Shown here piece by piece: positions 1 through 5,067 of a stretch of DNA of 5,067 nucleotides. Source of the DNA: Chloroflexota bacterium. Lineage in GTDB: Bacteria; Chloroflexota; UBA6077; CF-72. The stretch lies in assembly GCA_019247135.1 (NCBI GenBank), contig JAFAPL010000437.1, positions 1 through 5,067 on the forward strand. The letters are read 5' to 3'. Each line of letters starts with the position of its first letter. Position 1 is the first letter of the stretch. Position numbers and translations under genes: made by a program. The notes beneath the pieces were generated by a model. It did no database searches and was not told where the DNA came from. It worked only from the letters and a program-made list of their open reading frames with translations.

Positions 1-645
1 GGTGGAGCGGATCAGTGTGCGGATGAAGTCCCGATCGATGCGCATCAGTTTCAGCGGGAACCTGCGAGCCATCAGCCACCATTCGAAGACCATGATGGCG
101 ACATGGCACATGACGACGAGAATGACAACCCGGTCGAGTGCGTAACCTGCCGAGAGCAGTAGAAAGACGCCACCGACTTTGAACGCATTTACGGGCACGG
201 TCGCATATGCGATGTAGCGCATCTCTTCGTGAGCCTGAAACACACCCTCGCACACGGCCGATAGGGCGAAAGGCATCAACGCCAACGACAGCAAGAAAAC
301 GATCCAGGTGGTGTAGGTCGAGTACTGCATGACCGACGCGAACACCTGGATGAGCAGCAGCGATACGATCGACGATGCGAGCACGATCAAGCTGCAGTTG
401 ATGACGTACGCTGGGGTTCGCGCCTTGTCTTTTGCGACCTCTCGCGTGATCAACGTTTTCAGGCCCGCCGCGGCCAGCACCTGGCCCATGTAGAACAGCG
501 TCAACGCGAGGGCCATCTGGCCAAGCTCGAACACGCCCAGATAGCGGGCCACCATGGCGTACAGAGCGAACGTGGCTGCTCGATTCACGACATCGCTGAC
601 AAGCAGCGATGCGGCGTTGCGCGCAATGCGGGAAAGCATGAGCAT
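1..645 (-). CDS. Wzx/MATE-like polysaccharide flippase, N-terminal 215 residues (3' end beyond the window)
   Basis: This is probably an inner-membrane flippase that moves undecaprenyl-linked oligosaccharide units to the outer face of the membrane. Translation from the ATG at 645 stays open for 215 codons to the left edge, so about half of a usual 400-500 residue flippase is visible. It is strongly hydrophobic, with likely membrane segments near residues 12-32, 43-62, 81-101, 112-132, 148-168 and 172-192. Family-like stretches are ARYLGVFELGQMALAL (33-48), the GLKTLITREVAKDK loop (61-74) and FQAHEEMRY (136-144), matching the usual 'ARYLG..xyG', 'G...l..Re.a' and 'fqa.e.m' pattern of polysaccharide-export flippases. 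It follows the polymerase-like gene by 10 nt, a common wzy-wzx pairing. A second in-frame ATG at 639 is possible: the GAGGA at 649-653 is 3 nt from the first ATG and 9 nt from the second. The substrate cannot be told from sequence. The family call is firm and the exact start is not. Confidence 0.87.
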   Translation of the reverse strand, partial: MLMLSRIARNAASLLVSDVVNRAATFALYAMVARYLGVFELGQMALALTLFYMGQVLAAAGLKTLITREVAKDKARTPAYVINCSLIVLASSIVSLLLIQVFASVMQYSTYTTWIVFLLSLALMPFALSAVCEGVFQAHEEMRYIAYATVPVNAFKVGGVFLLLSAGYALDRVVILVVMCHVAIMVFEWWLMARRFPLKLMRIDRDFIRTLIRST

Positions 646-648
646 CGA

Positions 649-653
649 TCCTC
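649..653 (-). promoter_or_regulatory. Ribosome binding site of the flippase gene
   Basis: The minus strand reads GAGGA here, in the 10-nt gap just after the TGA (656-658) of the upstream polymerase-like gene. It lies 3 nt from the ATG at 645 and 9 nt from the in-frame ATG at 639. The second spacing is more normal, so the protein may begin two residues later than annotated. The closeness to the upstream stop suggests translation by re-initiation or coupling. Confidence 0.5.
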
Positions 654-655
654 GA

Positions 656-2161
656 TCAGCCGAGCAGTACCAATCGCGCGGGGCGTGCCCTCGACGCTCT
701 GCCCTGGCCCGTCAGTGCGTGTTCGGAAACGGCCGCGCGCTCGGATCGGACCTCCACTCTGCTGATGCATACCAGCAGGGCCGCGCAGACCCAGAGCGTC
801 TGGGTTTGCGCTCGATCATTGAACAGATCCACATTCATATAGACCAGGTGGCCGACCATAGCTGCTGTGAATCCAAGTGCCAGTGCGCCCACGAGACGGT
901 CATTGGTTTGCCAGGCGCGCCAGCCGGCACGTAGTGTCGCGGCCAGAAACCAGAGGAAAGCCACCAGGCCGATGAAGCCGGTCTCTGCCCAGACCAGCAA
1001 GTAGTGGTTGTGGACCAGATACAGCCAGTCGCCGCCATAGTCTGAGAAATTCGGGGTGGCGTAGCGCTGCATTGCCAGGACGTAGTTATTGGCTCCAACA
1101 CCGAGCAGCGGGTGCTCCTCGATGATGCGGAGCGCAAGCTGCATGAGTGGAATGCGCGACGCGGCTGAGCCCTCGTCATATGCAACGAGACGGGTCTCGA
1201 TCGTGGTCCGGAAGACGAGTCCCACCAGTAGAACGAGACCGATCAGTGCGACGGGGGCTGTAATCGGAAGCCACCCGCGTCGATGTGCGAGAAGGCACAT
1301 GATGGCAACGGAGATTGCGAATGCGACCCAGCCTCCGCGTGCCAGCGTCAGGATGAGTGCGCCGGCTCCGAGCACGATCGCGAGAAGCGCAAGTCGCTTA
1401 CGCCAACGCCCGAGCGGCGTCAACAGGACACTTATGGCGGGTGCCAACAGCAAGCTCAGGTAAATCGCGGCCGCGTTTGCGGAGCCAATCGTCCCCCCGA
1501 TGCGAGACGCCTGACCCTGTGTCAGCGTGCTGAGTGGCACGCGACCAGTAATGGAGGGAATGGAAAAACTCGAACCGCCGAGGCCTTGCGCAACCATGAG
1601 CAGGGCTTCGCCCGCGAGTGCAGTCACCAGCACGGTGACCAAGAACACGATGTCCTCGCGCGTTCGGACCACGCTGACCATGTAGAGGTACAGCAAGAAC
1701 ATCTGGGCGATGAGGGCCAGCTGAAAGCTCGCGGCGGTGACGTCTTCGGCGACCAGCATCGACACGGCTACGCAGGCGAGATAGGCAGCACCCGGCAAGC
1801 TCGCTCGCCAGGCAGGACGATGTGTCGCGCCAACTCTCCCCAGCAGATTCATGGCCCAGAGCGCATACAGACCCGCCAGCGCGAGCGTCGTGACCGAGAT
1901 GTCCCAGCCCACCAGACCGCCGAAGTCCGCCAGATCGGGGCGATAGCCCAGGTGCGTGCCCAACAGGAGCGGGGTGTCGAGCAACACCGCGGCTAACAGC
2001 ACTCGCCGGAGATTTCCACTCAGGACCGCGACCAGTGGACATACAAGGCCAAGAAGGCCTAACTGGAGCATCGGCGAAGGAAGCGCGGTAATCACCAGAG
2101 TCGCCGCGCCAAGGCACACGCCGACAGCACTCGCCGCGCGCATGCCCCCACTGGCCTGCAT
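656..2161 (-). CDS. O-antigen polymerase/ligase-like membrane protein (Wzy_C domain, Wzy or WaaL type)
   Basis: This 501-residue polytopic membrane protein would polymerise repeat units on the periplasmic face (Wzy) or ligate finished polymer to an acceptor (WaaL type). Hydrophobic segments run from about residue 12 to 467. The Wzy_C features are in order: RIGGTIGSANAAA (220-232), the LARGGWVAF turn (273-281), then a long, probably periplasmic loop. That loop holds R336, EEHPLLGVGANNY (348-360) and VHNHYLLVWAETGF (383-396), with H384, N385 and E393 as the polar residues expected of this family. The C-terminus (468-501) is an Arg-rich soluble tail. The start overlaps the aminotransferase stop by one base (TGATG), with AGGTGA 7 nt upstream, so the ATG at 2161 is well supported; Met7 is a weaker alternative. 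Polymerase and ligase cannot be separated by sequence alone. Sitting next to a flippase and in an operon with an initiating transferase favours a polymerase. Length is somewhat above the usual 400-450 residues. Confidence 0.88.
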   Translation of the reverse strand: MQASGGMRAASAVGVCLGAATLVITALPSPMLQLGLLGLVCPLVAVLSGNLRRVLLAAVLLDTPLLLGTHLGYRPDLADFGGLVGWDISVTTLALAGLYALWAMNLLGRVGATHRPAWRASLPGAAYLACVAVSMLVAEDVTAASFQLALIAQMFLLYLYMVSVVRTREDIVFLVTVLVTALAGEALLMVAQGLGGSSFSIPSITGRVPLSTLTQGQASRIGGTIGSANAAAIYLSLLLAPAISVLLTPLGRWRKRLALLAIVLGAGALILTLARGGWVAFAISVAIMCLLAHRRGWLPITAPVALIGLVLLVGLVFRTTIETRLVAYDEGSAASRIPLMQLALRIIEEHPLLGVGANNYVLAMQRYATPNFSDYGGDWLYLVHNHYLLVWAETGFIGLVAFLWFLAATLRAGWRAWQTNDRLVGALALGFTAAMVGHLVYMNVDLFNDRAQTQTLWVCAALLVCISRVEVRSERAAVSEHALTGQGRASRARPARLVLLG

Positions 2162-3336
2162 CAGGTGGTCACCTGTGCCAAGGTCTCGGTGACGTGCTCG
2201 ATCTGGCGTGGGCTCAATTCGGCGTACATCGGCAACGACAGGATCTCGTGTGCGAGCCGCTCGGTGATCGGAAGATCACCATGCACGCAGCCGATCTGAG
2301 CATTGGCTTCCTGCAGGTGCACCGGGATTGGATAGTGGATCATCGTCGCGATTCCAGCGCGCGCGAGGACGGCCTGCACCTGGGCTCGGTCGTGACAGTG
2401 AATCACGTACAGGTGCCAGACCGCGTCGGCATACTCCGCCTGGGCCGGAGTGGTGACCGCAGTATGCGCTAGCGCGCGGCGGTACATCTCCGCGTGCTCA
2501 CGGCGTGCGGCATTCCATTCGTCCAGGTAGGGCAGCTTCACACGCAACAGGGCCGCCTGGAGCGAGTCGAGACGGCGGTTGTAGCCGGGCACAACGTGCT
2601 CGTACTTCGCCCGTTGGCCATAGTTGCGGAGCGTGCGGACGACATCTGCCAGGCGAGGGTCGTTAGTGACGACCATTCCGCCGTCTCCGTACGCGCCAAG
2701 ATTTTTCGCCGGATAGAAACTGAAAGCAGCCGCGTCGCCCAGTGATCCCGCCCGTCGGCCCTTGTAGCGAGCGCCATGCGCCTGGCAGGCGTCCTCGATC
2801 ACGCGCAGCCCGTGCCTGCTCGCCAGATCCAGGATTGGGTCCATGTCGGCGGGTTGGCCGTACAGGTGCACCGGAATAATGGCCGCAGTTCGAGGTGTGA
2901 TCGCCTGTGCTACACGCCCGACGTCCATCGTGAACGTCTCTGGATCTACGTCGACGAGTACCGGAGTGGCGCCGGTGTAAAAGATCGCCAGGCACGTCGC
3001 GATGAACGTGTTCGCGGCGGTGATGACCTCGTCGCCTGGGCCGATGTTGCACGCCCGCAGCGCAAGCTCGAGGGCCGACGTACCCGAATCCACTCCAACT
3101 CCGCAGGTTGCGCCGCAATACGCCGCGAACTCGTCTTCGAAGGCTTCGACTTCTCGCCCCAGGATGTAATCCGTAGAGCTGAGCACTTTCCGGCTCGCCT
3201 CCTCCAGCTCGCCGGAAATGCTTGCGTATTGCGCCGCCAGGTCAACGAAAGGCACTACCTGCTTGCTTGCCGTGTACGCCGTTGCGACTGATCCAGGCTG
3301 CTCCATTGTCGCGGACCTGGCCATTCGAGTGTCCAT
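2161..3336 (-). CDS. DegT/DnrJ/EryC1/StrS-family PLP-dependent nucleotide-sugar aminotransferase
   Basis: This enzyme would transfer an amino group (usually from glutamate) to a keto-sugar nucleotide in the cytoplasm. The 391 residues carry the whole fold: PFVDLAAQY (29-37), the phosphate-contact DSGTSALELAL (83-93), GDEVITAANTFIAT (101-114), IPVHLYGQPADM (154-165), IEDACQAHGARYKG (180-193) with D182 for the PLP ring nitrogen, SFYPAKNLGAYGDGG (206-220) with PLP lysine K211, and GYNRRLDSLQAALL (251-264) with N253. The EDACQAHGARYKGRRAGSLGD and K211 regions look closer to 3-keto-sugar aminotransferases (DesV, TylB, FdtB type) than to 4-keto ones; this is my reading, not a search. The ATG at 3336 has AGGAGA 8 nt upstream and an in-frame TAG at 3349-3351, so it cannot start further upstream. 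It carries about 27 residues before the conserved VPFVDL, and these overlap the oxidoreductase gene by 95 nt. The family is certain; the sugar and its position are inferred. Confidence 0.95.
   Translation of the reverse strand: MDTRMARSATMEQPGSVATAYTASKQVVPFVDLAAQYASISGELEEASRKVLSSTDYILGREVEAFEDEFAAYCGATCGVGVDSGTSALELALRACNIGPGDEVITAANTFIATCLAIFYTGATPVLVDVDPETFTMDVGRVAQAITPRTAAIIPVHLYGQPADMDPILDLASRHGLRVIEDACQAHGARYKGRRAGSLGDAAAFSFYPAKNLGAYGDGGMVVTNDPRLADVVRTLRNYGQRAKYEHVVPGYNRRLDSLQAALLRVKLPYLDEWNAARREHAEMYRRALAHTAVTTPAQAEYADAVWHLYVIHCHDRAQVQAVLARAGIATMIHYPIPVHLQEANAQIGCVHGDLPITERLAHEILSLPMYAELSPRQIEHVTETLAQVTT
2169..2174 (-). promoter_or_regulatory. Ribosome binding site inside the aminotransferase gene end, for the polymerase-like gene
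   Basis: The minus strand reads AGGTGA, 7 nt before the ATG at 2161. It lies within the last codons of the aminotransferase, whose TGA (2161-2163) shares one base with that ATG. The arrangement is typical of translational coupling, and it supports the longer start over the internal Met7. Confidence 0.6.
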
Positions 3337-4372
3337 TGGTAGAGTCTCCTAGCATGACCTTGACGGGCGCTCCCTGGCGCTTGAGCGAGCGGTCGATCGC
3401 CTCCATCACTCGCACGACCCGGGCTCCATCCTGACCGCTCGTGAGCGGCGACGCGCCGAGTCTGACGCACTCGATGAAATGAGTGCACTGGTTTCTCAGT
3501 GGTTCAGCCACTTCAATTCGTGGACTGATGATGTTTCCGTCACGCACCATCAACCGGTTGTCACCGTAGCCGGCAGGCTCCTGGACGTCAGGGGAAACGC
3601 TCTTTTCGAAAATGCGCACCTGCTCCACGTGGTTCAGGTCATTGAACGCGATCCTTTTTTCACTACCCACCACTACCAGCTCACGGACCTTGTTTGGATC
3701 GGCCCAGCTCACGTGGATGTGGCCGATGATGCCGCTCGAGTAGCCCAGGCAGATGAACCCAACGTCTTCGCGCGGATTCCGAAGTGCACGAACACCAACT
3801 GCACTGACCCAGACCGGCGCGCAGTCGAGCAGATAGTTGAAGATGGCTACGTCGTGCGGTGCGAGGTCCCAGAGCGCATTCACGTCCTCACGAATCGGAC
3901 CGAGGTTCGTGCGCGACGAGTACAGATAATAGACGCGGCCCACCTCACCCGCCCGGAGGTACTCCTTGATCCTTCGGATGCCGGGGTTGTAGAGAAATGT
4001 GTGCCCGACCATCAGTACTAGGTGCCCGAACTCGGCTACGACGCTGAGGTCATCCGCGTCCGCGCCCGTGGTCGCCAGCGGCTTTTCGACAAGCGCGTGC
4101 TTGCCCAGCGTGAGGCATCGGCGAGCAATCCGGAAATGGCTCTTTGCTTCCGTGCAGATGACCGCCGCGTCGACGCCCGGTACTGCCAGTGCGTGCTCTA
4201 CCTCGGTGGTCAGAATGACGCCTGGAAATCGTCGGCCGACCTCTTGCAGGCGCGACGCTTGCTTGTCACACACGACGAGCACGCGTGAGGAAGGCAGTTC
4301 GTTGAAGACCCGGACGTAGTTCATTCCCCAGTAGCCGCAACCCAGGACAGCGATACCCAACTGGTCAGTCAT
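3242..4372 (-). CDS. Gfo/Idh/MocA-family NAD(P)-dependent nucleotide-sugar oxidoreductase
   Basis: This cytoplasmic sugar dehydrogenase is of the group common in polysaccharide clusters, where relatives such as WbpB/WlbA oxidise C3 of UDP-GlcNAcA to feed an aminotransferase. The 376 residues begin with a Rossmann fold: GCGYWGMNYVRVF (11-23) has the GxGxxG dinucleotide motif, and D36 of VVCD ends the second strand. The catalytic EKP is at 96-98 with K97. LMVGHTFLYNP (120-130), SRTNLGP (153-159) and DVNALWDLAPHDVAI (163-177) follow, with the conserved H173-D174 pair; HIHVSWADPNKVRELVVVG (218-236) continues the C-terminal domain. I chose the ATG at 4372, not the TTG at 4384, because GGAGG lies 5 nt before that ATG and the protein then starts just before the Rossmann strand. 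It sits 13 nt after the sugar transferase. The core ends near residue 336; the last 40 residues are a Gly/Asn-rich tail, mostly overlapping the next gene. The exact substrate and reaction direction are not shown by the sequence. Confidence 0.93.
   Translation of the reverse strand: MTDQLGIAVLGCGYWGMNYVRVFNELPSSRVLVVCDKQASRLQEVGRRFPGVILTTEVEHALAVPGVDAAVICTEAKSHFRIARRCLTLGKHALVEKPLATTGADADDLSVVAEFGHLVLMVGHTFLYNPGIRRIKEYLRAGEVGRVYYLYSSRTNLGPIREDVNALWDLAPHDVAIFNYLLDCAPVWVSAVGVRALRNPREDVGFICLGYSSGIIGHIHVSWADPNKVRELVVVGSEKRIAFNDLNHVEQVRIFEKSVSPDVQEPAGYGDNRLMVRDGNIISPRIEVAEPLRNQCTHFIECVRLGASPLTSGQDGARVVRVMEAIDRSLKRQGAPVKVMLGDSTNGHSNGQVRDNGAAWISRNGVHGKQAGSAFR
3345..3350 (-). promoter_or_regulatory. 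Strong ribosome binding site deciding the aminotransferase start
   Basis: The minus strand reads AGGAGA, 8 nt before the ATG at 3336. It lies inside the coding region of the oxidoreductase and overlaps a TAG (3349-3351) in the aminotransferase frame. No comparable site precedes the later candidate starts: Met5, Met11, or the GTG at residue 28 that would give a start close to the family norm. It is the main evidence that the long gene overlap is really translated in both frames. Confidence 0.7.
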
Positions 4373-4377
4373 ACACG

Positions 4378-4382
4378 CCTCC
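4378..4382 (-). promoter_or_regulatory. Ribosome binding site deciding the oxidoreductase start
   Basis: The minus strand reads GGAGG, 5 nt before the ATG at 4372 and 3 nt past the stop (4386-4388) of the sugar transferase. The alternative TTG at 4384 overlaps this site and has no Shine-Dalgarno of its own, so a TTG start is unlikely. Confidence 0.75.
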
Positions 4383-4385
4383 AAT

Positions 4386-5067
4386 TCATTCCGCGCCGCG
4401 TCCCGAGAGGACCGCTGGTACAGTCAACAACAGCAGTCGAATGTCCAACCAGGTTGACCTGGTGTGGACGTATTCGATATCCATTTGCACCATTTGCTCG
4501 AAGGGCACCTGGCAGCGCCCTCGCACCTGCCAGATTCCGGTGATGCCTGGCAGCGCAGCCAACCGCTCGTAGTGCCTCTCCTCGTACTCCGACACTTCAT
4601 ACGTCGGCACAGGTCGAGGACCGACGAGGCTCATTTCTCCCTTCAACACGTTCACCAGTTGAGGAAGTTCGTCCAGACTGGTCCTGCGCAGGAGACGACC
4701 GAATCGGGTCACACGCCGGTCGTGTGTCAGTTTGAACCTGGAGCCGCTGTCGCTGGCCAGGTCGACTCGCCCCTCGACAAACGCCTTGATGTACTCCTGA
4801 TGCACGGCGGGGTCTGCGTCATCGACCATTGAGCGGAACTTGTAGACGAGGAATTCGCGGACGTCCCACACAACGTGTCCGCAGCAGAATCTCGGCCTGA
4901 CGCCAACTCGCCGCTGCGTGAACAACACTGGACCTGACGAATCGAGCTTGATACACACGGCGATGAGGAGGAGCACCGGCCAGAGGCACACAAGCAAAAG
5001 CAACGTGAGCGCTACATCCATACTCCGCTTGGATCTGAAGTACAGCTCACTCTGCTTGCCTGGATCG
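4386..5067 (-). CDS. Polyprenyl-phosphate sugar-1-phosphate transferase (bacterial sugar transferase family), 5' end beyond the window
   Basis: This monotopic membrane enzyme would move a sugar-1-phosphate from a nucleotide sugar to undecaprenyl phosphate, the first step of repeat-unit assembly. Numbered from the internal Met at 5021, residues 2-25 form the hydrophobic membrane helix with a breaking proline at P15. Then come KLDSSGPVLFTQRRVG (25-40), YKFRSM (60-65), RVTRFGRLLRRTSLDELPQL (103-122) with the Asp-Glu catalytic pair D117-E118, GEMSLVGPRP (128-137), PGITGIWQVRGR (158-169) and the end VLSGRGA (204-210). The frame stays open upstream of that Met to the window edge. It reads ELYFRSKRSMD, and the KRxxD is part of the family's conserved N-terminus. 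No properly spaced ribosome site precedes the Met, so the true start is probably outside. Whether an N-terminal multi-pass domain (WcaJ/WbaP type) exists cannot be seen. An extra segment (about 41-58) separates RVG from YKFRSM. The sugar specificity is unknown. Confidence 0.93.
   Translation of the reverse strand, partial: DPGKQSELYFRSKRSMDVALTLLLLVCLWPVLLLIAVCIKLDSSGPVLFTQRRVGVRPRFCCGHVVWDVREFLVYKFRSMVDDADPAVHQEYIKAFVEGRVDLASDSGSRFKLTHDRRVTRFGRLLRRTSLDELPQLVNVLKGEMSLVGPRPVPTYEVSEYEERHYERLAALPGITGIWQVRGRCQVPFEQMVQMDIEYVHTRSTWLDIRLLLLTVPAVLSGRGAE

Noticed and set aside
646..655. Possible terminator or promoter between the polymerase-like and flippase genes
   Set aside because: The gap is only 10 nt and has no stem-loop, T-run or promoter-like elements.
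1283..1996. 237-codon plus-strand open frame opposite the polymerase-like gene
   Set aside because: It lies wholly antisense to a well-supported membrane protein. Its translation is rich in Arg, Gln, His and Glu with no recognisable motif, as expected of a shadow frame in GC-rich DNA.
1398..2117. 239-codon minus-strand open frame inside the polymerase-like gene
   Set aside because: It is an out-of-frame reading of the same strand with Arg/Gly/Ser-rich composition and no membrane segments or motifs. The overlapping frame carries the Wzy_C signature.
2162..2174. Inverted repeat AGGTG/CACCT near the aminotransferase stop as a possible hairpin or operator
   Set aside because: The two arms are only 2 nt apart, too close for a stable hairpin. 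The site is inside coding sequence and is better explained as the next gene's ribosome binding site.
3479..4021. 180-codon plus-strand open frame opposite the oxidoreductase
   Set aside because: It is antisense to a gene with clear Rossmann and catalytic motifs. It shows no domain or convincing ribosome site.
4373..4384. TTG start at 4384 for the oxidoreductase
   Set aside because: It adds four residues that overlap the GGAGG site serving the ATG at 4372, and it lacks its own ribosome site.

Overview
The window is an internal piece of a bacterial surface-polysaccharide (O-antigen, capsule or exopolysaccharide) biosynthesis operon of the Wzx/Wzy-dependent type. All five genes lie on the minus strand, so transcription runs from high to low coordinates. 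The first and last genes run off the window edges. GC content is high by eye (roughly 60%), and clear Shine-Dalgarno sequences precede several starts, so this is a bacterium of moderately high GC. Nothing in the sequence fixes the phylum, and no rRNA, tRNA or other taxonomic marker is present.

Order in the direction of transcription: (1) 5067-4386, a polyprenyl-phosphate sugar-1-phosphate transferase that would load the first sugar on the lipid carrier; (2) 4372-3242, a Gfo/Idh/MocA-family NAD(P)-dependent sugar oxidoreductase; (3) 3336-2161, a PLP-dependent DegT/DnrJ/EryC1/StrS nucleotide-sugar aminotransferase; (4) 2161-656, an O-antigen polymerase/ligase-like membrane protein (Wzy_C domain); (5) 645-1, the N-terminal 215 residues of a Wzx/MATE-like polysaccharide flippase.

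The genes are packed tightly: 13 nt between 1 and 2, a 95-nt overlap between 2 and 3, a 1-nt TGATG overlap between 3 and 4, and 10 nt between 4 and 5. No terminator or promoter is visible between them, which fits one polycistronic message. The inferred division of labour is that the oxidoreductase and aminotransferase make an amino (probably 3-amino) nucleotide sugar, the phosphotransferase starts the lipid-linked unit, the flippase moves it across the membrane, and the Wzy-like protein polymerises or ligates it. Glycosyltransferases and the N-acyltransferase usually found with such an oxidoreductase/aminotransferase pair are absent here and would have to lie outside the window.

No stretch over 300 bases lacks a gene. 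I see no CRISPR array, insertion sequence, RNA gene or evident new defence or mobile system. The content is ordinary for a polysaccharide locus. The most unusual feature is the long, dual-coded overlap between genes 2 and 3.
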